64,000 nucleotides of DNA, taken from the NCBI GenBank assembly GCA_964411505.1, contig CAYPLH010000003.1, positions 1 to 64,000 of the forward strand, written 5' to 3'. A model generated the notes under the pieces. The model was not told the DNA's origin. It made no database searches and saw only the letters and a list, made by a program, of their open reading frames with translations. Position 1 is the stretch's first letter. Each line of letters starts with the position of its first letter. The stretch comes from CAYPLH01 sp964411505. Lineage in GTDB: Bacteria; Bacillota; Clostridia; CAYPLH01; DUMO01. The translations under genes were made by a program, and so were the position numbers. This document shows positions 23,283-32,045 of the stretch, in pieces.

Positions 23283-25454
23283 ATGTCTGATGGTTATATC
23301 CGTCTAGTAGAAAAATTGAAGAATGATTGCTCTGATAACGAATTAAGGCTGCTGGAAATGGCATATAAAGTCTCCAAGTCTGCTCATGATGGTCAGCAAA
23401 GAGTGTCAGGTGACCCATTTATAATTCATCCAGTTGAGGTTGCAAATATATTAGCTGATCTGGAAATGGACATAACCTCCATTGTTGCCGCTCTTTTGCA
23501 CGATACTATTGAAGATACTACGTGCACATATGAGGAAATTAAAAAACAATTTGGAGCTGAAGTTGCTGATCTGGTTGACGGAGTTACCAAGATAGGTAAA
23601 ATTCAATTTACCTCCAAAGAAGAAGAACAAGCTGAAAATTTTAGAAAAATGTTTCTGGCAATGGCTAAGGACATAAGAGTTATACTTATCAAGCTTGCGG
23701 ACAGGCTTCACAATATGCGCACGCTAAAGTACAAACCTTCGGAGAAGAGAATTGCTACATCTAGAGAAACACTTGAAATATATGCGCCTTTAGCTCATCG
23801 GCTAGGGATATTCAAGATAAAATGGGAACTTGAAGACATTTGCATGAGGTATCTTAAGCCTGAAATCTATTATGATCTTGTTGAAAAGATTTCAAAGAAA
23901 AGAAAAGAAAGGGAAACCTTTTTAAGCGATATAGTTAATACTCTCAAGAACAAGCTTACGGAACTTGGCCTAAAAATGACAATTGAAGGACGACCTAAGC
24001 ATTTTTATAGTATTTATACAAAAATGTACAGGCAGAATAAGACTTTAGAACAGATTTATGATATTTTTGCGGTAAGAATAATTGTTGATTCTGTAAAGGA
24101 CTGCTATACTGCACTAGGAGCAGTGCATGAGCTGTATAAGCCTATCCCAGGTAGGTTCAAAGACTATATTGCAATGCCTAAGCCTAATATGTATCAATCT
24201 CTTCACACAACATTAATCGGAAAAGAAGGAATTCCTTTTGAAGTACAGATCAGGACATGGGAAATGCATCGTGTGGCAGAATATGGTATTGCAGCTCACT
24301 GGAAGTATAAAGAAGGTAGAAGCAAAGATTCGAAACTGGATGTTAAACTTGCATGGCTGAGGCAGCTTCTGGACTGGCAGAATGATATGCGGGATGCTGA
24401 CGAGTTTATGAAAACACTCAGAATTGATCTTTTTACAGATGAGGTTTTTGTGTTTACTCCAAAAGGCGACGTAAAAAGCCTTCCATCGGGTTCTACACCT
24501 ATTGACTTTGCATACGCAATTCATAGTGGTGTCGGTAACAGTATGATGGGAGCAAAGATTAACGGTAAAATTGTACCGCTTGGATACAAGCTAAACAATG
24601 GAGATATTGTTGAGATACTAACATCATCTAATGTTGTAGGACCAAGTAGGGATTGGCTAAAGATTGCAAGAAGCTCCCAAGCTAGAAGCAAGATAAATCA
24701 ATGGTTTAAAAAGGAAAAAAAAGACGAAAACATCATTAGGGGTAAGGAGCTTGTTGAAAGAGATCTCAAAAAACATGGTTTAACACATACGCAGCTGTTT
24801 AAGCCTGAGTGGGTTGATATTGTATTAAAAAAATATACCTTTTTGACGATTGATGATCTGTATGCAGGTATTGGCTATGGTGGGATTACCGCAAATAAAG
24901 TTATTTCTAGATTAAAAGAGGAATACAGGAAGACAGTCAAAGAAGAAGAGCCGGAGTTGTTGTCTTCTACTCTAGCAAAAGATGAAAAAAAGAAAAAGCA
25001 AAACTCAGAAAAGGGTATAATAGTCAAAGGTATTGATAATTGTCTTGTCAGGTTAGCACAATGCTGTAACCCAGTTCCGGGTGATGAGATAGTAGGTTTT
25101 GTAACAAAGGGACGTGGGGTATCCGTGCATCGTACTGATTGTGTAAACATGGCAAACAACATGTTTGATGAAGATCGAATAATTGAAGTTATGTGGGATA
25201 AGGTTAAGGATGCAGCCTACAAGGCTGATGTTAACCTGCTTGCACATGATAGATCTTCACTAATAGTGGATATTACCAATACTATTAATGAAAATGGAGT
25301 ACCACTTAAAGGAATTAATGCAAGAACGACCAGAGACCAAATTGCGATTATAAATATTACAATGGAAATTCTAAATACTCAGCAGCTTGATAAAATAATA
25401 AGAAAACTTAAAAGGATTAGTGGAGTATTTCAGGTTACAAGAATGAAGCACTGA
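23283..25454 (+). CDS. relA: Bifunctional (p)ppGpp synthetase/hydrolase
   Basis: A 723-residue RelA/SpoT homologue, the long Rel of Firmicutes, which makes and degrades the stringent-response alarmone. The HD hydrolase domain (about 45-200) has the intact HDTIEDT motif. The synthetase domain (about 230-345) shows GRFKDYIAMPKPNMYQSLHT, followed by TGS (about 385-450), a conserved Cys-rich region with CCNPVPGDEIVG, and a C-terminal ACT domain. Both catalytic centres look functional. AGAGGGA precedes the ATG. Confidence 0.96.
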   Translation: MSDGYIRLVEKLKNDCSDNELRLLEMAYKVSKSAHDGQQRVSGDPFIIHPVEVANILADLEMDITSIVAALLHDTIEDTTCTYEEIKKQFGAEVADLVDGVTKIGKIQFTSKEEEQAENFRKMFLAMAKDIRVILIKLADRLHNMRTLKYKPSEKRIATSRETLEIYAPLAHRLGIFKIKWELEDICMRYLKPEIYYDLVEKISKKRKERETFLSDIVNTLKNKLTELGLKMTIEGRPKHFYSIYTKMYRQNKTLEQIYDIFAVRIIVDSVKDCYTALGAVHELYKPIPGRFKDYIAMPKPNMYQSLHTTLIGKEGIPFEVQIRTWEMHRVAEYGIAAHWKYKEGRSKDSKLDVKLAWLRQLLDWQNDMRDADEFMKTLRIDLFTDEVFVFTPKGDVKSLPSGSTPIDFAYAIHSGVGNSMMGAKINGKIVPLGYKLNNGDIVEILTSSNVVGPSRDWLKIARSSQARSKINQWFKKEKKDENIIRGKELVERDLKKHGLTHTQLFKPEWVDIVLKKYTFLTIDDLYAGIGYGGITANKVISRLKEEYRKTVKEEEPELLSSTLAKDEKKKKQNSEKGIIVKGIDNCLVRLAQCCNPVPGDEIVGFVTKGRGVSVHRTDCVNMANNMFDEDRIIEVMWDKVKDAAYKADVNLLAHDRSSLIVDITNTINENGVPLKGINARTTRDQIAIINITMEILNTQQLDKIIRKLKRISGVFQVTRMKH

Positions 25455-25518
25455 TTTAATATATTAGAATGAAGTATTGATGTTGTGAGAATTAAGCGAT
25501 GATAGTGAGGAATTTAAT

Positions 25519-25971
25519 ATGCGAGCAGTAGTACAAAGAGTAACTTCTGGAAGAGTTTTAGTTGATGATGAGGTTACTGGCAGGATTAATAAGGGGCTAG
25601 TAATATTGCTTGGAATAGCTGATGACGACACCGAAAAAGATATGGTTTATATGGCAGAAAAAATTATTAATCTCAGAGTTTTTGAGGATAATGATGAAAA
25701 GATGAATTTGTCGCTGCTTGATGTTGAGGGATCCTTGCTTGTGGTTTCCCAATTTACACTTTATGGCGACTGCAGGAGAGGAAATAGACCAAGCTTCACA
25801 AAGGCTGCAAGATCGGAAGTTGCTGAAGAGCTTTATAATAGCTTTGTAAATTATATAAGAAATAAATATAATATTAATGTTGAAACCGGACGGTTTCAGA
25901 CTACGATGATGGTTGAAATAAATAATTACGGTCCGGTTACTATTTTACTAGACAGTAGGAAAGAATTTTGA
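25519..25971 (+). CDS. dtd: D-aminoacyl-tRNA deacylase
   Basis: A 150-residue proofreading enzyme that removes D-amino acids (and glycine from tRNA-Ala) from tRNA. MRAVVQRVTSGRV opens the protein, SQFTLYGDCRRGNRPSF contains the family's catalytic-site block, and NYGPVTILLDS near the end carries the cross-subunit Gly-Pro motif. Size is normal. It lies after relA, the conserved relA-dtd pair, and precedes the metallo-hydrolase. Confidence 0.96.
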   Translation: MRAVVQRVTSGRVLVDDEVTGRINKGLVILLGIADDDTEKDMVYMAEKIINLRVFEDNDEKMNLSLLDVEGSLLVVSQFTLYGDCRRGNRPSFTKAARSEVAEELYNSFVNYIRNKYNINVETGRFQTTMMVEINNYGPVTILLDSRKEF

Positions 25972-26018
25972 TCCTAAGAAAAGTGGTTTTGGAATTTGAA
26001 CAAAAAGGAGTTGTTTAA

Positions 26019-26639
26019 ATGGAATTAAGAGTGTTTAAAAACGGAATGCTTGGCTCTAACGGCTATCTTTTGTGGAATGACGGGGAAGCAGCTTTAATTG
26101 ATGCCGGAGTCCCTGCAAAAGATATTATCGAAGCGATTGATGAAAACAAAGTAACATTAAAATATATAATTCTCACTCATGGTCATTTTGACCACATATG
26201 TTCAGTAGATGAAATCAAAAGAAAAGCAGGTGGTAGTGTTGCTATTCATACAGATGATGCTATAGGGCTAACTAACCCTAAATATAATGGGTCTACACTA
26301 TTTTCTGGAGAAAGCTTGATATTTAATAAGCCTGATCAATATGTAAAAGACGGTGATATACTTAAAATTGGAAATCAGGAATTCAAGATTATTCATACAC
26401 CTGGGCATTCTCCCGGAGGAATATGTATTTATAGTAAGGATTGCCTCTTTACTGGTGATACGCTTTTTTACAGATCTATTGGAAGAACTGACCTAGGAAA
26501 TGGAAACCATGATGAATTGATTGATTCTATAAAAAGTAAGCTCTTTGTGCTTGATGAAAGTCTTGCAGTATATCCGGGGCATGGGCGTTCAACAACAATT
26601 GGTTATGAAAAAAACAATAATCCATATTTAAGGCTATAA
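26019..26639 (+). CDS. MBL-fold metallo-hydrolase (glyoxalase II-like)
   Basis: A 206-residue metallo-beta-lactamase-fold protein. The metal-binding THGHFDH motif is at about residues 53-59, with the further ligands in TPGHSPGG, FTGDTLF and YPGHG. This small form, without the C-terminal domain of true glyoxalase II, is common downstream of relA-dtd in Firmicutes (YqgX-like), and its substrate is uncertain. AAGGAG is well spaced before the ATG. Confidence 0.9.
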   Translation: MELRVFKNGMLGSNGYLLWNDGEAALIDAGVPAKDIIEAIDENKVTLKYIILTHGHFDHICSVDEIKRKAGGSVAIHTDDAIGLTNPKYNGSTLFSGESLIFNKPDQYVKDGDILKIGNQEFKIIHTPGHSPGGICIYSKDCLFTGDTLFYRSIGRTDLGNGNHDELIDSIKSKLFVLDESLAVYPGHGRSTTIGYEKNNNPYLRL

Positions 26640-26665
26640 AAAACATACTGCAAGGAGTGACTAGT

Positions 26666-27727
26666 ATGAAGAATTATTTAAGTCCAACAATAATGAATAT
26701 TGATCCTTATGTTCCCGGTGAACAGCCTAAAGACGGGGTATATATAAAGCTTAATACAAATGAAAACCCATACCCCCCGTCTCCTAAAGTGATAGAAGCA
26801 ATTAAAAAGGCTGCTTCTTCATTGCGTTTATATCCCGACCCTGATAGTGAAGTGCTAAAATCGGCTGTTGCTAATTTTTATTCAATAGACAAAGAGATGG
26901 TATATGCAGGTAATAGTTCAGATGAAATACTGGCTATGAGCTTCATGGCATTCTTTATGAAAGAAAAACCCATATTGTTTCCAGATATAACTTACTCATT
27001 TTACGAGGTTTATGCAAAACTTTTTGGAATCGGTTTTAAGCTAATTCCATTAAATGATGACTATACTGTTCCTGTTGAAAATTTTTTTATTCCAAATGAT
27101 GGTATTGTTATTGCAAATCCTAATGCGCCAACTGGTATTGCATTAAGTACAGACAGTATAAAAAAGATATTGGAAGCTAATAAGAAAAGCGTTGTATTGG
27201 TAGACGAAGCTTATATAGATTTTGGAGGTCAATCAATGGTAAAATATATAAATGAATATCCAAATCTAATTATTACGCAAACACTGTCAAAATCAAGGTC
27301 CCTTGCAGGGTTAAGAGTTGGAGTAGCAATTGGAGGAGGCCACCTTATCGAGGGGATTAACCGGGTTAAAAATTCATTTAACTCTTACCCTTTAGACAGG
27401 CTGGCAGCAGCAGGAGCAGCAGAAGCATTCAAGGATGTAGAATACTTTAATAACACTACTCAAAAGATAATAAACACACGTGAAAGAGTAAAAAAAGAAT
27501 TTATTCATATGGGGTTTAGTGTGACTGACTCGAAGAGTAATTTTTTGTTTATAAATCATCCTGAAGTTTCTGCAAAAAAAATGTTTGATGAATTAAGAAA
27601 GAAAAAAATTCTTGTAAGATTTTTTGACAAGGAGAGAATAGATAATCATCTGAGGATTACAATTGGTACTGATAATGAAATGGACACATTGCTTGATACC
27701 ATTAAAAATATTTTAAATGTGATATAA
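26666..27727 (+). CDS. hisC: Histidinol-phosphate aminotransferase
   Basis: A 353-residue PLP-dependent class I/II aminotransferase of histidine biosynthesis, which may also act on aromatic amino acids. KLNTNENPYPPSP near the start, DEAYIDFGG and the PLP-lysine block TLSKSRSLAGLRVG are typical of HisC. The start ATG 26666 is used because AAGGAGTG lies 6 bases upstream; a GTG at 26657 overlaps that site. No other his genes are nearby, so either hisC stands apart from the his operon or the enzyme serves another pathway. Confidence 0.9.
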   Translation: MKNYLSPTIMNIDPYVPGEQPKDGVYIKLNTNENPYPPSPKVIEAIKKAASSLRLYPDPDSEVLKSAVANFYSIDKEMVYAGNSSDEILAMSFMAFFMKEKPILFPDITYSFYEVYAKLFGIGFKLIPLNDDYTVPVENFFIPNDGIVIANPNAPTGIALSTDSIKKILEANKKSVVLVDEAYIDFGGQSMVKYINEYPNLIITQTLSKSRSLAGLRVGVAIGGGHLIEGINRVKNSFNSYPLDRLAAAGAAEAFKDVEYFNNTTQKIINTRERVKKEFIHMGFSVTDSKSNFLFINHPEVSAKKMFDELRKKKILVRFFDKERIDNHLRITIGTDNEMDTLLDTIKNILNVI

Positions 27728-27775
27728 TATCCTTGTTGCCGAGAATATTATACGCCTCCGGCGGAATTTATGCGC

Positions 27776-27860
27776 GTGCGATTTTTTTTGCCAAGGCAAA
27801 AAACGCACATGCTATATTATATCATGCAATTTCGAAGAAATTCATGATATAATATAGCAT
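27776..27860. repeat. Dispersed intergenic repeat, copy A (hairpin plus palindrome/TATAAT)
   Basis: Two structures in series. First is a hairpin (GTGCG, T-run, GCC paired with GGC, A-run, CGCAC; 27776-27808). Then a near-perfect inverted repeat (about 27809-27826 with 27843-27860) encloses AATTTC-GAA-GAAATT, CATGA and TATAAT (27848-27853). The first hairpin may end hisC transcription; the TATAAT may be the -10 box of the next gene. Related copies lie at 54785-54812 and 57308-57401. Confidence 0.75.
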
Positions 27861-27888
27861 TAGTTTGATAACACAAAGGAGATGAACA

Positions 27889-28662
27889 ATGCTAAAAAAG
27901 ATTAAAAGCGCTATTTTAACGATTCTGATAATGGTTGGTGTTGCAGCTGTTGTATATTCTATTTTGTTAGTAGGTACCTATGTAATTGATTTTGGGGTGC
28001 TTTTTACATTTTTGGGCGGTATGGTTTTGATAATTGTCTGCTCATGGGAATTGTTCAGTAAAAAAGGATTTGTGTTATTCCGCAACAAAGTGATCAAAAG
28101 AATAATTATTTTTTTTCTGATAGTTGGCGTTGCTTCCTTTATATTTATTGAAAGCCTTTTGGTTGTGGGTGGCATATCAGATCCTGTAACAAAAACTGAT
28201 TGTTTGATTGTACTAGGCACAGGACTTTACGGGGATCAACTATCACCTACTTTAAGGGAGAGGATGGATAAGGCTCTATGGTACCTTGAGCAGCAGCTTA
28301 CTGTACCTGTCGTTGTAAGCGGTGGCCAAGGACGTAGAGAGTTAATTTCAGAAGCAGAAGCAATGAAAAGATACCTTGTGCAAAATGGAATTGATGAAAG
28401 AAGGATAATAAAAGAAGATAAATCGACAAGTACTATGGAAAACTTTAAGTTCTCGAAAGAAATACTTATGGATATGGGCATAACTTGTGATAGTATCACT
28501 GTTGTTACAAACGATTTTCATATGTTTAGATCAAAACTGCTTGCAAAACGAAATGGATTTAATGCATATGCATTAGCAAGCAAAACACCTGATTTTGTGC
28601 TGCCTAATTGTTATATAAGAGAATATTTTGCTTTTGTTAAGTCGTTTTTTGTTGACAAGTAA
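27889..28662 (+). CDS. YdcF/ElyC-family membrane protein (DUF218)
   Basis: A 257-residue protein with three N-terminal membrane helices (about 7-30, 34-54, 68-90) and a DUF218 domain from about residue 100. The domain shows DCLIVLGTG, VVSGGQG, the acidic SEAEAMKRYLVQNGI and STSTMENFKFSKEI, typical of the YdcF/SanA/ElyC group. Members are tied to cell-envelope integrity and vancomycin tolerance in enterobacteria, but the reaction is unknown. AAAGGAG precedes the ATG. It is a single gene bounded by inverted repeats, with the TATAAT of repeat copy A 36 bases upstream. Confidence 0.85.
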   Translation: MLKKIKSAILTILIMVGVAAVVYSILLVGTYVIDFGVLFTFLGGMVLIIVCSWELFSKKGFVLFRNKVIKRIIIFFLIVGVASFIFIESLLVVGGISDPVTKTDCLIVLGTGLYGDQLSPTLRERMDKALWYLEQQLTVPVVVSGGQGRRELISEAEAMKRYLVQNGIDERRIIKEDKSTSTMENFKFSKEILMDMGITCDSITVVTNDFHMFRSKLLAKRNGFNAYALASKTPDFVLPNCYIREYFAFVKSFFVDK

Positions 28663-28680
28663 AGGAGTTCAACGAGGAAA

Positions 28681-28735
28681 CAAGTGAACAGTTTTCTTAT
28701 TTCTAATAAGAAGCTAGAGAAAAACTGTCCACTTG
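28681..28735. terminator. Large hairpin between ydcF-like gene and AICAR transformylase
   Basis: CAAGTGAACAGTTTT (28681-28695) pairs with AAAACTGTCCACTTG (28721-28735) with a single mismatch, and CTTAT/ATAAG (28696-28710) nests inside. There is no T-run, so it may be a transcript-end or regulatory structure rather than a standard terminator. Confidence 0.5.
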
Positions 28736-28774
28736 CTATCTATAATAATTGACATAAAAAAGGAGGAATCATCT

Positions 28775-29953
28775 TTGAAAAATACTAATAAGTTAGAATT
28801 AAAATACGGGTTTAACCCACATCAAAACCCTGCAAGAATATATGTTGAAAATGACAATTTGCCTATTAATATTTTGAATGGGACACCTGGGTACATAAAT
28901 CTTTTGGATGCACTTAATTCATGGCAGTTGGTAAGAGAATTAAAGAATGCTTTAGACCTTCCTGCTGCTGCTTCGTTTAAACATGTAAGTCCAGCTGGAG
29001 CTGCAGTTGGTATACCTATAAATGGAGAGTTAAAAAAATCATACAATGTAGAAAATGACGACCTTTCACCATTGGCTACAGCTTATGCAAGGGCACGAGG
29101 TGCCGATAGAGTTTCTTCTTTTGGGGATTTTATTGCTCTTAGTGATATTGTTGATGTTGCTACAGCTAAAATAATAAAACGAGAAGTTTCTGATGGAGTA
29201 ATAGCTCCAGGTTTTGAGCCAAAAGCGATGGAGATTTTGAAAAAGAAACAAAATGGGAGCTACAGAATAATTGAAATTGATCCCGGGTTTGAACCTCAAG
29301 AAATAGAAAGAAGACAGGTGTTTGGAGTCACCTTTGAACAAAAAAGAAATGATGTAAGGATAGACCCTTTAATGTTAAACAACATTGTAACTGAGAAAAA
29401 AGATTTACCGGAATCAGCAAAAAGGGATCTGGTTATTTCAATGATTACCTTAAAATATACACAGTCAAATTCAGTGTGTTTTGCATATGATGGTCAGGTT
29501 ATTGGAAACGGAGCAGGTCAGCAGTCCAGAGTTCACTGTACTCGGCTTGCTGGAACAAAAGCCGATATTTGGTTTTTGAGGCAGCACCCTAAAGTGTATG
29601 GGATGCAGTTTAAAAAGGAGGTCCCAAAATCTTTAAAGGATACTGCAATAGACCTCTATTTACGCGATGAAATGACCTTGCAGGAGCAAAAAGAATGGGA
29701 AAAACTTTTTGATAAAGTACCTGAAAAGCTTACTGCTTCAGAAAAAGCTGATTGGTTTGCTAAGTTTAACGGTGTAGCTCTTGGTTCAGATGCGTTTTTC
29801 CCATTTAGTGACAACATTGATAGAGCAGCTCAAAGTGGAGTAAAATATGTAGTCCAACCAGGTGGATCGGTAAGAGATAATGATGTTATAGCAGCGTGTA
29901 ACAGGTATGGTATGGTTATGGCATTTACGGGATTAAGGTTGTTTCATCATTAA
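28775..29953 (+). CDS. Phosphoribosylaminoimidazolecarboxamide formyltransferase (stand-alone)
   Basis: A 392-residue AICAR transformylase, which adds a formyl group to AICAR late in purine biosynthesis. LKYGFNPHQNPARIY, AAASFKHVSPAGAAVG and the end VRDNDVIAACNRYGMVMAFTG match the transformylase half of PurH. The N-terminal MGS-like IMP cyclohydrolase domain of normal bifunctional PurH is missing, so cyclisation must be done elsewhere. Such single-domain forms occur in Clostridia. The start is TTG 28775 because AAGGAGGA lies 7 bases upstream. No other pur gene is adjacent. Confidence 0.9.
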   Translation: MKNTNKLELKYGFNPHQNPARIYVENDNLPINILNGTPGYINLLDALNSWQLVRELKNALDLPAAASFKHVSPAGAAVGIPINGELKKSYNVENDDLSPLATAYARARGADRVSSFGDFIALSDIVDVATAKIIKREVSDGVIAPGFEPKAMEILKKKQNGSYRIIEIDPGFEPQEIERRQVFGVTFEQKRNDVRIDPLMLNNIVTEKKDLPESAKRDLVISMITLKYTQSNSVCFAYDGQVIGNGAGQQSRVHCTRLAGTKADIWFLRQHPKVYGMQFKKEVPKSLKDTAIDLYLRDEMTLQEQKEWEKLFDKVPEKLTASEKADWFAKFNGVALGSDAFFPFSDNIDRAAQSGVKYVVQPGGSVRDNDVIAACNRYGMVMAFTGLRLFHH

Positions 29954-30025
29954 AGTTGGTTAGTTGGAAAGTTGGAAAGGAAGTTAGTTAGTTAGGTGAG
30001 TAAGGCAGTTGGTTAGTTGCCAGAT
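29954..30025. repeat. Low-complexity GTTGGTTAG-type tract
   Basis: A G/T-rich run made of imperfect copies of AGTTGG, GTTAG and GGAAA words just after the AICAR transformylase. It shares the 15-base word GAAAGTTGGAAAGGA with the tract at 39917-40015. Confidence 0.65.
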
Positions 30026-30147
30026 CTCGATGCCCCGAGCTTTTCAAGGCTGTATTGCAGTATTTTTTAGATGTTGTTTATTATAAATGTTACATCTTTA
30101 TAGTTACAAGAAAACAGCAGTATGTAAGAAAGGGAACAATAGAGAAG

Positions 30148-30822
30148 ATGCTAAAAACAGTAATATTTGATATGGATGGAGTCATCCTTGATAGTGAACC
30201 TTTATATTATGAAGCTGAACTTAAAGTTATGGAAGAGATAGGTGTTTTTCTTACAAAAGAGGAGCATGATTCTTTAGTAGGAGCACCAAGTCTGGAAGTA
30301 TGGAAGCTTTGCAAAACAAAGCTTGATATACCATTTACAGCAGAGGAGCTGGATGACAAAGAGTGCCAAGTTTATATTGACATACTAAAAAGTCAATCAA
30401 ACGTTGAGCCAATAAGCGGTATACCTGAACTGTTGAAAGAGCTTAAGGATAAAAGTGCCAGAATTGCTTTGGCGTCATCATCGGTAGTCAAAATAATCGA
30501 TTTGGTTGTTGAGCTTTTGGGAATAAGGCATATGTTTGATGTTTTAGTGAGCGGGCAACACGTTGAAAATGGTAAACCAGCACCCGATATATTCCTTTTA
30601 GCTGCAGAGAAAACAGGTTCATTGCCAGAAGAATGCGTTGTAATTGAAGATTCTAAAAATGGAGTACTGGCTGCAAAGAAAGCCGGAATGAAGTGCATAG
30701 CATTTAAAGATCCTGTTAAGAACTCCCAAGATGTCTCTTTGGCAGACCATATAGTGGACGATATTAACAAACTTGATTATAATGTGATTGAGAAGGTAAA
30801 CCTTGGGATTATCCCTAGCTAA
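30148..30822 (+). CDS. HAD-superfamily phosphatase (beta-phosphoglucomutase-like)
   Basis: A 224-residue HAD hydrolase with a helical cap. Motif I is FDMDGVILDSEP, in which the first Asp is the nucleophile; motif II is LASSS, and motifs III/IV are GKPAPDIF and VIEDSKNG. The DMDGV(I)xDSEP form is shared by beta-phosphoglucomutases and small sugar-phosphate phosphatases, so the substrate is open. The start ATG 30148 is chosen because upstream in-frame residues (from 30055) do not resemble a HAD N terminus. Confidence 0.88.
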   Translation: MLKTVIFDMDGVILDSEPLYYEAELKVMEEIGVFLTKEEHDSLVGAPSLEVWKLCKTKLDIPFTAEELDDKECQVYIDILKSQSNVEPISGIPELLKELKDKSARIALASSSVVKIIDLVVELLGIRHMFDVLVSGQHVENGKPAPDIFLLAAEKTGSLPEECVVIEDSKNGVLAAKKAGMKCIAFKDPVKNSQDVSLADHIVDDINKLDYNVIEKVNLGIIPS

Positions 30823-30854
30823 TAAGAACGTCGGCGTTTAAGGAGATGTATAGC

Positions 30855-31967
30855 TTGGAAAATACAGAAAATAACCAAGAAAATTTTAATTTTTCAAGAT
30901 CTGGAATGGAATCTTTGGGCATGAGCTCAAAGTTAATAAATGACGGTTATATCTTTCTCAAAGATACTTTCCCGGCATTGCACAGCCTTTTGATTGTTAG
31001 AAAAGGTAAATTGGTTTTTGAAAATTATAACACAGGACCAGAGACAGTATATAAAAATTTGTATTCCAGTCTTAAAAAAATTCAGTATAGAGGGATTGGG
31101 AAAATTTCCAGATTTTCAACGCTTAGTTTTAAAGACAGCATTGATGAAGGTTGGAATATCAGAGCGGTAACTAACGCAATAGTATCACTGCTTGTAGGAA
31201 TAGCTATTGAAAACGAGTACATACAAAGTCTTGACCAGAGAGCAATTGATTTCTTTCCTGAATATACAAATCAGACAATTCAAGAAAAGAAGAATATTAC
31301 GTTAAGACATCTTATTAGCATGATGTCAGGGATTGAGTCAATTGAAAAAACTTCTTTGTCTATTGCTATGTTGAAAAGTGATGATTGGGTGAGATTTATT
31401 CTTAATCTTAACGCTGAAGCAAACCCTGGTGAAAAGTTTGAGTTCAATCCGGGAAATTGCCATCTATTGTCTGCAGTAATTTCAAGGGCTTCAGGCATGA
31501 GCACTCTTGCGTTTGCCCAAAAACATCTTTTTGGACCGCTAGGTATTAAAATTACAAAGTGGGAGACAGACCGTAAAGGGTTTAATTTTGGCGGTTCTAA
31601 TCTGTTTATGAAACCATTGGATATGGCAAAGATAGGATTGGTCTTGATTAACAAGGGTACAATTGGTGGTAGGACAATTGTTTCAAATGAATGGATTAAA
31701 GAGTCACTAAAAAAAACAACCCGATGTGATGAGGAAAGCTATTATGGGTATTATTGGCGTATAAGAAGTGTGAAAAGCGAAGTGTCAGATAATGTATATA
31801 CAGTATATTATGCTAGCGGAGCTAGTGGACAGCGAATATATTTAATTCCTTCTTTAGAAGTTGTAATGACCACAACTGGAAGACTTTCATTTGGTTTTGA
31901 TAAAAGCTATAATATTAACAGATTCATTGAAAAACACCTGTTACCCTCGATTGAATCTATGGAATAG
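30855..31967 (+). CDS. Class C beta-lactamase-fold protein with substituted catalytic motifs
   Basis: A 370-residue protein of the beta-lactamase/penicillin-binding serine hydrolase family. The fold is clear from VSLLVGIAIENEYI, PGEKFEFNPGNCHLLSAVIS, LFGPLGI and GASGQRIYLIPSLEVV. However, where the family has Ser-x-x-Lys ahead of the VSLLVGIAI helix, this protein reads Ala-Val-Thr-Asn (codons GCG at 31164 and AAC at 31173), and the Tyr of the second motif is Phe. The nucleophile, general base and second-motif Tyr all appear lost, so it is probably a non-catalytic binder or regulator. The start is TTG 30855: AAGGAG at 30840-30845 directly abuts an ATG at 30846, too close to use. No signal peptide is seen. 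Confidence 0.8.
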   Translation: MENTENNQENFNFSRSGMESLGMSSKLINDGYIFLKDTFPALHSLLIVRKGKLVFENYNTGPETVYKNLYSSLKKIQYRGIGKISRFSTLSFKDSIDEGWNIRAVTNAIVSLLVGIAIENEYIQSLDQRAIDFFPEYTNQTIQEKKNITLRHLISMMSGIESIEKTSLSIAMLKSDDWVRFILNLNAEANPGEKFEFNPGNCHLLSAVISRASGMSTLAFAQKHLFGPLGIKITKWETDRKGFNFGGSNLFMKPLDMAKIGLVLINKGTIGGRTIVSNEWIKESLKKTTRCDEESYYGYYWRIRSVKSEVSDNVYTVYYASGASGQRIYLIPSLEVVMTTTGRLSFGFDKSYNINRFIEKHLLPSIESME

Positions 31968-32045
31968 ATGGTTTAATGAATTTTAATTGATGAATTCTAA
32001 TACAAGAAATCTAATAAATTTGAGTTGATTATGGAGGTGCAGCAC

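Noticed and set aside
30846..30848. ATG 30846 as start of the beta-lactamase-fold protein
   Set aside because: It directly abuts the AAGGAG sequence, leaving no spacing; TTG 30855 is placed correctly.
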